A DNA stretch of 27,702 nucleotides from positions 1 to 27,702 of IMG/VR virus record IMGVR_UViG_3300047457_000346. One strand, given 5' to 3'. Position 1 is the first letter of the stretch, and every line of letters begins with the position of its first letter. The stretch is from a virus. Of the stretch, positions 1-6,811 are shown one piece after another. The notes beneath the pieces are model-generated. The model made no database searches and had not been told where the DNA came from. It saw only the letters and a program-made list of their open reading frames with translations. A program made the translations under genes and the position numbers.

Positions 1-1397
1 ATACCAATCGGCGCCGCCAGCAGCACAAACACGGTGCCCAGGCCGGCGATGATCGGCGACGCAGCGGTGATGGCTCCGCCGATCGTGGTGATGGCGCTGA
101 TCACACCAGCGATGATCGGCAGCGCAACCACCAGGCCCGCCAGCGCGCCGCCCACCAGCACGATGCCGGTCATCAGCCACTGGTTCTTGCTGCCGAAATC
201 AGCGATGCCCTCCACCACCGGCGTGATGATCTCCGCCAGGCGGGTGAGCGGCGGCAGCAGGGCATTGCCAACCGCGATCCCGAGCCGCTGCGCGCTGTTC
301 TGGAAGCTGCTCAGCGTGCCCTGGAACGTGGCCAGGCTGCGCTGGTAGTCCTTGTCCACGGTGCCGGCCGCGGCCTTGCCACCCGATTCCGCCTTGAGCT
401 TCTCGTACTCCTTGCGGTACTTCATCAGCGACATCAGGGCCAGCTTGGCTTCCTTGTCGCCGAAGATCCGCGCCAGCTTGAAGGTGTCGCCGCCGGTGAC
501 GCGCTGCAGCTGGTCCAGCGCTGCCTCCATCGGGTTCACGCCCTTCGCCTTGGCGTTCTTCAGCACCTGCTCGATGTTGACGCCGAACTTCTTGAAGTTC
601 TTCACCGCGTCCGGTGCAGTCATCTTCAGCATCGCGTCAGTCAGGCGCGTTGCTGCCTGGCCTGCATCCGGTGCGTCCTTGCGCACCATCTGCATCATGC
701 TCGCCAGGGCCACGGCCCCGTCCTTGCCCTTGATGCCGAGGCTGCCAGCCGCCGCCGCGATCGTCGGCATGAACTGCGCCATGTCCTTCAGCTCAAAGGC
801 GCCCTGCTTGCCGGCATAGGCCAGTGCATCGAAGGTCGCCTTGAGCTCCGTCGGCCGGATCTTCAGCGCGTTCTGCAGCTGGAAGCCGGTCTTGGTGACA
901 TCCAGCAGGCTGGAATTGGTGGCGGTCGCCACCCGGCCGAGCGACTCGATCGAGGCCACCGCATCCTTCAGCTCGAGGCCCTGGGCCACCAGGTCCTGCA
1001 CACCCTCCGCCAGGATCTTCGGCCCGAGGTTCGTGCGGTTGCGGCCGGACAGCGCCAGCAGCTCTTTGCTGATGCCCTTCAGCTGATCGCCGCTGACGTT
1101 GGCGGTCTTGCCGATCTCGCTCAGCGTTTGCTCGAATTGCGCAGCGACGCGCACGCTGGCCATCATCCCCACGCCGATGCTCGCGGCACCAGCAGCTGCG
1201 CCCTGCCACAGCGCATTGTCGAAGATGCCCTTGAAGCCCTTGCGGCCGGCCGTCGCCGCATCGTTCATCGTGCGCGAGACGTTCCGCCCGAAGCTGCTGA
1301 CCTGCATCTGCGCAGCTTTCAGCGAGCGGCCCAGCGACGCGGCGATCTTGCCGCCGATCTCAACCGTGATCTTCTGGGGTCCGCCGCCGATCGTCAT
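1..1397 (-). CDS. Phage tail tape measure protein, N-terminal part (cut by left window edge)
   Basis: The frame starting with ATG at 1397 stays open to base 1, giving 465 codons with no stop. It begins MTIGGGPQKITVEI and is rich in Ala, Lys and Leu. The middle has motifs usual in tape measure proteins, such as GAVALASMMQ and KLARIFGDKEAKLALMSLMK (about residues 240-330). From about residue 407 to the edge the protein is strongly hydrophobic (for example IVLVGGALAGLVVAL), as expected for the membrane-inserting part. The family sets tail length and is ejected ahead of the DNA. The start overlaps the stop of the E' frame by 4 nt (ATGA), with AGGGG just upstream. Its place directly after E/E' matches P2 gene T and lambda gene H. 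The C-terminal part lies outside the window, so total length is unknown. Confidence 0.93.
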   Translation of the reverse strand, partial: MTIGGGPQKITVEIGGKIAASLGRSLKAAQMQVSSFGRNVSRTMNDAATAGRKGFKGIFDNALWQGAAAGAASIGVGMMASVRVAAQFEQTLSEIGKTANVSGDQLKGISKELLALSGRNRTNLGPKILAEGVQDLVAQGLELKDAVASIESLGRVATATNSSLLDVTKTGFQLQNALKIRPTELKATFDALAYAGKQGAFELKDMAQFMPTIAAAAGSLGIKGKDGAVALASMMQMVRKDAPDAGQAATRLTDAMLKMTAPDAVKNFKKFGVNIEQVLKNAKAKGVNPMEAALDQLQRVTGGDTFKLARIFGDKEAKLALMSLMKYRKEYEKLKAESGGKAAAGTVDKDYQRSLATFQGTLSSFQNSAQRLGIAVGNALLPPLTRLAEIITPVVEGIADFGSKNQWLMTGIVLVGGALAGLVVALPIIAGVISAITTIGGAITAASPIIAGLGTVFVLLAAPIG

Positions 1398-1585
1398 GTG
1401 CCCCTCAGCTGTTTGCCGATCTCAGTCTCAACGATCTGGGCCTGCTTGAACCAGGCCCAGAACTCATCCACCTCCAGCTCCAGCACTTCGGCCAGGCCCC
1501 AGCCGGTCAGCTTCGACAGGACGATGATCGCCTGCCTCAGCTGCTCTTCTGAGACCTGGCCGACTTGAAAGCCTGGACCTGCGCC
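1394..1585 (-). CDS. Tail assembly chaperone extension E' reached by -1 frameshift from gpE
   Basis: Between an in-frame TGA at 1588-1586 and a TGA at 1396-1394 lies a 63-codon open frame that is -1 relative to gpE. It reads VSEEQLRQAIIVLSKL, then TGWGLAEVLELEVDEFWAWF and ends KQLRGT. It has no ATG, and none of the usual start codons lies in its first part, so it is best explained as the C-terminal extension of gpE made by ribosomal slippage, as in P2 E+E' and lambda G-GT. The fusion would be about 142 residues if slippage occurs near 1567. The Trp-rich segment EFWAWFKQA fits GpE'-type extensions. Its stop overlaps the tape measure start by 4 nt. The frame and its position are seen directly; the frameshift is inferred. 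Confidence 0.82.
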   Translation of the reverse strand, partial: GAGPGFQVGQVSEEQLRQAIIVLSKLTGWGLAEVLELEVDEFWAWFKQAQIVETEIGKQLRGT

Positions 1586-1821
1586 TCACACTTGTCCCAG
1601 TCGATGCTGTCCAGTTCGAACACATCTTCCTGGGTGATCTCGCACAGGTTCGCCACCAGTGCGACGCCCATCTCGGCTTCAGTGCCGCCCTGCTTCTGCG
1701 CTGCCATCAGGTCGCGGACCTTCGGACGGCGCATGATCAGATGCGACACCTCGACGCCCGACACGGTGATCGGGAAGTCGAGGACGATCTTCGCGGTGTT
1801 GGGGTGTGGATCCCTGGCCAT
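1537..1821 (-). CDS. Phage tail assembly chaperone, P2 gpE-like
   Basis: This 94-aa protein begins MARDPHPNTAKIVLDFPITV and continues with GVEVSHLIMRRPKVRDLMAA, the usual opening of P2 gpE/gp41-type tail assembly proteins (short beta segments followed by an R-P-K-V-x-D-L helix). It is soluble and non-structural in the family and is thought to hold the tape measure protein while the tube polymerises around it. Its start overlaps the tail tube stop by one base (TGATG). The final 15 codons or so lie inside the window where the -1 frame E' opens, so gpE is the unshifted product and gpE-E' the shifted one. The order tube, E, E', tape measure is the conserved P2 order. Confidence 0.87.
   Translation of the reverse strand: MARDPHPNTAKIVLDFPITVSGVEVSHLIMRRPKVRDLMAAQKQGGTEAEMGVALVANLCEITQEDVFELDSIDWDKCEAQVQAFKSARSQKSS
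1564..1570 (-). other. Candidate -1 ribosomal frameshift site T-TTC-AAG
   Basis: Slippage into E' must occur between the -1 frame stop at 1588-1586 and the gpE stop at 1539-1537. No ideal X-XXY-YYZ heptamer is present there. The best candidate is T TTC AAG, read in the gpE frame: a tRNA-Phe on TTC can re-pair with TTT after slipping back one base, though the following AAG to CAA is a poor match. The exact site is therefore uncertain. Confidence 0.4.
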
Positions 1822-2327
1822 CAGACGCCGATTGCAGTGCGGATGGATTCAAGCTGATCCACACCGCTGATGCGGCGGATCATGTTCACCTTGTCGATCT
1901 CGACCAGCTCGCGGCCGCCGACGGTGAGCTTGAAGTAGCGCAGGGTGTAGCCGAACGTGCCGGTCGCCATGTCGCCGGCGGTCCAGTCGCCTGGATCCAG
2001 CTCCTTGATCACGCCGGTCATGTTCACGATCACCGGCACCGCAGCCTCACCATCGCGACGGATGGCGCCGCGAGCGGTGAGCTGGGTGTTGGCTGATGCC
2101 AGGCCGAACAGGGCGATGATGTCCGGGTTGTACTCAGCAAGCTCGAAGGTGCCTTCGAGCTTCTCCATGCCCATGTCGAGTTCGACGGGGGCATCCATGC
2201 CGCCGCCGCGGAACTCCTCCATCTTGGTGGTGAGCGTGGGCAGGGTCAGCGTCTGGATGGTGCCAGCGAGGCCGCGGCCATCAACGAAGAGGCTGAAGTT
2301 CTTCAGTACGCGGGGGATTTGAGCCAT
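1821..2327 (-). CDS. Major tail tube protein, P2 FII-like
   Basis: The 168-aa product begins MAQIPRVLKNFSLFVDGRGL and contains TLPTLTTKMEEFRGGGMDAP followed by LDMGMEKLEG, all typical of the P2 FII tail tube family. The length matches the family (about 170 aa). The protein forms the inner tube of a contractile tail, through which DNA passes. The start is supported by TGAGGA 8 nt upstream, in which the TGA is also the stop of the sheath gene. It is followed with a one-base overlap by gpE. Sheath then tube is the standard FI-FII pair. Confidence 0.94.
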   Translation of the reverse strand: MAQIPRVLKNFSLFVDGRGLAGTIQTLTLPTLTTKMEEFRGGGMDAPVELDMGMEKLEGTFELAEYNPDIIALFGLASANTQLTARGAIRRDGEAAVPVIVNMTGVIKELDPGDWTAGDMATGTFGYTLRYFKLTVGGRELVEIDKVNMIRRISGVDQLESIRTAIGV

Positions 2328-2338
2328 GGTTCAGGTCC

Positions 2339-3754
2339 TCAGGCGAAGAGATCGACGACGTAGCTGTTGACCAGGTGCGAGCGGAAGGTCACGCGCTCGG
2401 CCGGATAGGGAGGCGTGAACTCGAAGTCGAAGAACACCTGCCCGTTGGCGATGCTGGTGGGGCTGTTGAGCTCAGGATCCACCCAGACGTCACCGCCGAG
2501 GATGGCGCCCCGGGCCTTGAGGCTGCGGAGGTACTCGCGCACCGACTCCTGCACCTCCTCGAGGTAGGTGGCGGTGATGCAGCGATCGACGGCCCAGAGG
2601 TGACCGCGAAGGATCGACTCGTTGATCATGTCCGCGGTGCGGCGCACCGACAGGAAGGCGTAGAGGGGTTCGGCCGACAGGGTGCGGTTGCCCCAGAGGC
2701 GGAAACCCTGCTCACGGATGATCGTCGCGATGCGCTGCTCGTTGAGCAGGTTCGCCCGGGAGGTGTAATCACCCAGGGCGAAGTCGATAGCGCGGGCGGT
2801 GCCTTCGATGCCGGCGATCTCGTTGTTCGAGGGGGACCACCAGAAGCCGCGCTCGTTGTCGACCTTGTTGATGATGCCGGCCACAGCAGGCGATGCGGGT
2901 GTGGCGACACCGGCGACCACCACCCAAGGATCGACGACGTAGATGCGGTCAGAGCCGAAGTCGTTCTTCAGCTGGATCGCGTCGGCATCGGTGGTGTTGG
3001 GCCCGTCGGCGATCACCACGGCGCGGAGGCGCGAGGCAATGCCCATCAGCTCAGCCAGCACGCGGTTGCGCACGGTGCCGCGGGTGGCGGTGCCGGCCAC
3101 AGCCTGAACGCCGCTGGTGGGCGCTGCGATCGTGACGGTCGGGTTGCTGGTGTAGTTGGTGCCGGGGTTGGTGATCGTGATGCTGACCACCTTGCCAGCG
3201 TTGACGCCGGTGCCGAGCACTGCAGTGGCAGTCGCCTGGACGCCGCCGGCAGCGGGGGCGGAGATCGTCACGGCGGGAGCGGTGGTGTAACCGCTGCCCT
3301 GGGTGGTGACGGGGATGGTCAGGATGCCGTTGCTGTGCCGCTGATGGGTGAAGCCAGGGGCGATCAGCACACGGGGCGCGAAGCCCACAGCGTTCTCAGC
3401 CGCCAGGAAGTCGTAGACGCCTTCATAGGCGCCGGTGGTGGCATTGACGCCGCCGACCACGTTGGTGATGGTCGCTTCATCGGATGCGCCAGCAGCGACG
3501 CGGATCACGACGACCACGGCGCCGGCCTGGGCGTAGATCAGATCGAGTGCAGCCTTGATGGTGCCGGTCGAACCGATGGCGGCATACTCACTCTTGCTCG
3601 TCACCAACACCGGAGTGTTGAGCGGGAACTGAATGGCGTCAGCGTCGGGTGCAGTACCGATCAGGCCGATGACACTGGAGCGCACGGTCTGAATCGGCCG
3701 CGCTCCAGTGTCGATCTGGAGCACCTCCACACCATGGAGGAAGGTTGTCGTCAT
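2339..3754 (-). CDS. Contractile tail sheath protein, P2 FI-like, with an inserted repeat domain
   Basis: The 471-aa product begins MTTTFLHGVEVLQIDTGARP, the usual sheath opening, and contains SVIGLIGTAP, VLIAPGFTHQ, LRAVVIADGP and a C-terminal region (FRLWGNRTLS, RRTADMINES, PAERVTFRSHLVNSYV) typical of the P2 FI sheath family. The sheath surrounds the tube and contracts to drive it through the host envelope. Residues about 140-226 interrupt the sheath fold between APGFTHQ and RNRVLAELMG; they hold two Gly/Thr-rich repeats (GSGYTTAPAVTI and GTNYTSNPTVTI). The core is otherwise of normal length, so this looks like a surface-exposed domain insertion. AGGAGG lies 9 nt before the ATG. Confidence 0.95.
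   Translation of the reverse strand: MTTTFLHGVEVLQIDTGARPIQTVRSSVIGLIGTAPDADAIQFPLNTPVLVTSKSEYAAIGSTGTIKAALDLIYAQAGAVVVVIRVAAGASDEATITNVVGGVNATTGAYEGVYDFLAAENAVGFAPRVLIAPGFTHQRHSNGILTIPVTTQGSGYTTAPAVTISAPAAGGVQATATAVLGTGVNAGKVVSITITNPGTNYTSNPTVTIAAPTSGVQAVAGTATRGTVRNRVLAELMGIASRLRAVVIADGPNTTDADAIQLKNDFGSDRIYVVDPWVVVAGVATPASPAVAGIINKVDNERGFWWSPSNNEIAGIEGTARAIDFALGDYTSRANLLNEQRIATIIREQGFRLWGNRTLSAEPLYAFLSVRRTADMINESILRGHLWAVDRCITATYLEEVQESVREYLRSLKARGAILGGDVWVDPELNSPTSIANGQVFFDFEFTPPYPAERVTFRSHLVNSYVVDLFA
3073..3340 (-). repeat. Inserted GxGYTxxPxVTI repeat domain within the tail sheath
   Basis: Codons for sheath residues of about 139-228 encode two similar units. The first contains GSGYTTAPAVTISAP and ATATAV; the second contains GTNYTSNPTVTIAAP and AVAGTA. 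They are separated by VNAGKVVSITITNP. Repeats of this kind occur as surface modules in many phage structural proteins. The edges are estimated from where P2-type sheath sequence stops and resumes. Confidence 0.75.
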
Positions 3755-3790
3755 GGGCGGAAGCCTCCTGTCGTGTCGATTCTAGGCGGG

Positions 3791-3928
3791 TCAGCGGCCC
3801 TGCCCCCGCAGCTTCTTGCGGCCGCGGCGACGGGGGCGTGAGTGCTGGCCCTGGCCTTGAGATGTGGTCTTGGGTGGACCGGGTTGATGCTCAATGCGGG
3901 CGGCGCCCTGCTTGCTACGAACGGCCAT
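3791..3928 (-). CDS. Small Arg/Lys-rich basic protein of unknown function, 45 aa
   Basis: A short open frame fits exactly between the tail-fibre gene and the sheath gene. It begins MAVRSKQGAARIEHQPGP and ends RPRRRGRKKLRGQGR, so the last 15 residues are almost all basic or Gly. Its ATG overlaps the stop of the tail-fibre gene by one base (TGATG), the same coupling used at seven other junctions here, which is the main reason to call it real. I do not recognise a family. The basic tail suggests binding to nucleic acid or to an acidic partner, but nothing in the sequence proves it. The gap to the sheath start is 36 nt and carries the sheath ribosome site. Confidence 0.65.
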   Translation of the reverse strand: MAVRSKQGAARIEHQPGPPKTTSQGQGQHSRPRRRGRKKLRGQGR

Positions 3929-5376
3929 CAGAGTTCAGCGTCGAGCCAGGAGCGGTAGCCAGTGACGTAGGCAGTGCTGCCGCCCACAGTGGCTTGCAAG
4001 ATGCAGGAGCCACCGTATGGCGTAAGCCTGGCGATGAAGTTCGATGTGTTGTTTGTAGCAGCCTGAGTGGTGTTCGGATCAGAAGTCAATGCTGCAGCCG
4101 ATGGTGTCTTTCTCATCTCGGGCCATGTGATCGACGACTCCATGTACTGGCTTGCGACTGACGCATAGAACAGCATGTTGAATGGCACATACTGGCCATA
4201 CCGCTTGCAGAGGTTCAGCTCAGTGCTCGGCGGCCGACGCTCAAACGGCGTCGCCACAGAGCCTGGTTCAACCTGCACCTGCGCGATTTCGAATGTCCCC
4301 GACTGCTGGCCCAGAGTGTTGGTGCGTGCGTTGAAGCTGCTGCCAGCGTTGAACCAGATCGTCAGTGCCAGGTAGTCGTCGTTGTTGGTGCCGAGCGTCT
4401 TGCCGCTGATCGAGGGCAGCGTTGTGGTCACCGTGATCTTCTGCCAGCTGGTGCTCAGCGTGGTCTTGGTGACACCCAGGGCAGTGACCTGGGCGCTTGG
4501 CGTGCCGCCGGTGCCGAAGAACTGGCTCAGCTCAACAGAGATCGGTTTTGCAGCATCAGCCTTCGCCCAGAAGCTGACCGTGATGGTCTGACCGGCGAAG
4601 GTGCGGACGCCTTCGATGTACTGCGACAGGCTGGTGAAGTTCGACGCACCAGCGACCGACGTGATGATGTTGCGGTAGAAGTATGTGGGCTCATTCGGCA
4701 CACTGGTCTGGCCCAGAGTGAAGGACTCGCGGCTGATCGTGCCGGTGTTGCCGGAGCGGTTGGTGGTCCAGCGATCTGCCAGGTAGCCAGCGCCGGTTTG
4801 CGCCTGGCCCCTCTGCCAGATGTCGAAGTTGCCGTTGATGATCGCGTTGCGGAATCCCGCCAGCGGGCCGCTGTTGATGCTGGGCACCGCCACGTTGCCC
4901 GTGAAGGTGGCGCCGGCCAGTGCCGCATAGGTGCTCGCTGCAGTGGCGGCCTTCAGGTACGCCTGCGCGATCACGAAGGCGCAGGTCGCCAGCTGGGTGG
5001 TGCTCGTGTCGACCGCAGCAGTGGGTGCCGCGGGTGTCCCGGTGAAGGTAGGGCTGGCCAGTGGCGCCTTGGGCGCCAGCAGCGCATTGGCCTCGGCCTT
5101 GGTGTAGCGGTTGGCCAAGGCGTTCGTGATCGTCGCCGCAAAGTTGGGATCGTTCCCCATCGCAGCGGCCAGCTCGTTCAACGTGTCGAGCGCACCAGGT
5201 GACCCGTTGATCAGATCAGCGACCTTCTGATCGACTTCGGCCTTGGTGTAGCGCGCGAACACATCAGCGTCGATCGCCTGCAGCGCAGCCCTCAGCCGCG
5301 CCACATCGTCCATCAGCTGGTTGGCAGCGTTCGGCAGCTGATAGCTGCGATTCGTTGTCCGATCGTCAATGGGCAT
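3928..5376 (-). CDS. Tail fibre protein, probable receptor-binding
   Basis: The 482-aa product has an N-terminal helical region (NAANQLMDDVARLRAALQAI), then typical tail-fibre repeats: RYTKAEVDQKVADLI, GALDTLNELAAAMGNDPNFA, RYTKAEANALL and LASPTFTGTP (about residues 42-115). The C-terminal half starts with GFRNAIINGNFDIWQRG, a motif often found at the start of carbohydrate-binding-like fibre domains, and includes FEIAQVQVEPGSVATPFERR followed by LNLCKRYGQYV. The N-terminus should attach to the baseplate or a partner fibre and the C-terminus should bind the host surface. It starts 4 nt after the preceding gene. Base composition becomes less GC-rich towards the C-terminal coding end (3.95-4.16 kb), in keeping with exchange of the tip. 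Confidence 0.88.
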   Translation of the reverse strand: MPIDDRTTNRSYQLPNAANQLMDDVARLRAALQAIDADVFARYTKAEVDQKVADLINGSPGALDTLNELAAAMGNDPNFAATITNALANRYTKAEANALLAPKAPLASPTFTGTPAAPTAAVDTSTTQLATCAFVIAQAYLKAATAASTYAALAGATFTGNVAVPSINSGPLAGFRNAIINGNFDIWQRGQAQTGAGYLADRWTTNRSGNTGTISRESFTLGQTSVPNEPTYFYRNIITSVAGASNFTSLSQYIEGVRTFAGQTITVSFWAKADAAKPISVELSQFFGTGGTPSAQVTALGVTKTTLSTSWQKITVTTTLPSISGKTLGTNNDDYLALTIWFNAGSSFNARTNTLGQQSGTFEIAQVQVEPGSVATPFERRPPSTELNLCKRYGQYVPFNMLFYASVASQYMESSITWPEMRKTPSAAALTSDPNTTQAATNNTSNFIARLTPYGGSCILQATVGGSTAYVTGYRSWLDAEL

Positions 5377-5380
5377 GGCG

Positions 5381-6808
5381 TCAGATCACCACGAGACGAA
5401 GTTGACGGAGCTGCGGTCTGGCGGCAGCAGCGCCGGTGAGGGTGAGCCGCACCCGCGTGGTGGTGCCGCCAGCCGCGAAACTCGCCACCGTGAACACCTG
5501 CTCCACCCAGCCGTCGCCCACCGCGCTGCTGCTGGTCAGACTCACAGCCTGCCATGTGCCGCTGCTGGTCTGGAACTCAACGGTCGCGCTGGATGCACCA
5601 GGCAGCAGCGCCTCAAAGGTGCAGCTCACCTTGGCGTTGGCGGCGCATGGAATCGCCCGGCTCACGTAGGTGCCGGTCTCGCCCAGGTTGCCGAGCACCG
5701 CCTGGCTGCCGGCGAACAGATAGGGGCTGGCGGTCGTGGTGCCCTTCAGCAGCGCCTTCATGGTCAGCGCCACGTTCAGATCCTCGGCCAGCTGGATGCG
5801 GGCGTTGTCGGCCCCGCGGATCTGGCTGGTGTCGGGCCGCTCGAAGATGAACTCCACATCGGTGGCGGAGTTGATGCGCTCCACACCGGCGAGCGCCACC
5901 AGGTCGGTGGTGTCGCCCACCTGCATGCGGATCGTGCCGGTGGCGGGTGTCGCCGGCGCGCCGGGCACCGTGTAGGTGAACACCGTGGAGCTGGTGACGG
6001 TGACCGGGAAGAAGCCGTTGTACTCGCTCTGCGCTGCACCGGAGATCACCACGTCCTGGCCGGTGACAAGGCCATGGGCGGTGCTGGTGGTCACCGTTGC
6101 GGTGCTGCCCGAGCGGGTGATGCTGGCGACTGCTGCGCCCCGCAGCTGGCCCAGGTTGACGGTGCGGGTGGTGCTGGTGAAGCTCGCCCCGTACATGCGG
6201 AAGGTAAGGTCCGACTCCTGCACCGGTGTCCAGGTGCTGGCGTTGGAGCTCTTCAGCATCGTGCCGATGGTGTACGGCTGCGAGGTGACGAAGGCGCCGG
6301 CCGCTGCGTCGAGCTTGCCCAGCTCCGCCAGGCCCACCGCATGGGTGGCGTCATCGGTCAGCAGCACCATGGCGTACTCAACGCCTGGCTCCAGGTAGAC
6401 CGGCCGGGTCAGCGTGATCTTGTTCCATGCACCCACCGTGATGGCGCTGCCCAGGATCACACCCTCGGCCAGGGTGGTGGCATTCGGCAGACCCACCTCC
6501 GTCTCTCGGATCTCCAGGTAGACGTTGTTGCTGCTGCTGCCCTTCGCCGTGAACCAGAACTCGATGCTGGTCACATGGCGTCCGCCATCCAGGCGGAAGG
6601 TCTGCGCCAGCGGATCCCAGAACCGCGTCTCGATCGTCGTCAGCTCCCGCTGTGTGCGGGTGAGGATCGTGCCGCTGCCGACGAACCGCGCAGCACCGAA
6701 GCTGCCCTGGTTGCCGAGGAAGGTCACCCGCTTGGTGCCGACTGGCACGTTCGCCGGAATCGAGATGTTGCCGGTGATCTGGCCGGCGCCGTTCGCTACA
6801 AGGGGCAT
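5381..6808 (-). CDS. Tail fibre or tail-tip structural protein following the DUF4815-type protein
   Basis: The 475-aa product is rich in Ser, Thr, Gly and Val and is predicted all-beta. Around residues 65-130 it has FWDPLAQTFRLDGGRHVTSI and WNKITLTRPVYLEPGVEYAM, the kind of jelly-roll segment found in large phage structural proteins. Around residues 235-290 it has STAHGLVTGQDVVISG and YNGFFPVTV, a repeat module common in virion proteins. It begins 3 nt after the DUF4815-type gene and 4 nt before the tail fibre gene. In some phages these two halves belong to one long protein, so this may be the partner subunit of the preceding gene. I infer a role in the baseplate-fibre apparatus; no enzyme motif is seen. 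Confidence 0.75.
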   Translation of the reverse strand: MPLVANGAGQITGNISIPANVPVGTKRVTFLGNQGSFGAARFVGSGTILTRTQRELTTIETRFWDPLAQTFRLDGGRHVTSIEFWFTAKGSSSNNVYLEIRETEVGLPNATTLAEGVILGSAITVGAWNKITLTRPVYLEPGVEYAMVLLTDDATHAVGLAELGKLDAAAGAFVTSQPYTIGTMLKSSNASTWTPVQESDLTFRMYGASFTSTTRTVNLGQLRGAAVASITRSGSTATVTTSTAHGLVTGQDVVISGAAQSEYNGFFPVTVTSSTVFTYTVPGAPATPATGTIRMQVGDTTDLVALAGVERINSATDVEFIFERPDTSQIRGADNARIQLAEDLNVALTMKALLKGTTTASPYLFAGSQAVLGNLGETGTYVSRAIPCAANAKVSCTFEALLPGASSATVEFQTSSGTWQAVSLTSSSAVGDGWVEQVFTVASFAAGGTTTRVRLTLTGAAAARPQLRQLRLVVI

Positions 6809-6811
6809 GGC

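Noticed and set aside
793-1209. A 138-codon minus-strand frame
   Set aside because: It is an out-of-frame reading inside the tape measure gene, Arg/Gly-rich and without motif; the tape measure frame is coherent through this region.
2375-3841. A 488-codon plus-strand open frame
   Set aside because: It is antisense to the sheath gene and composed mainly of Gly, Ala, Asp, His and Arg with no recognisable motif.
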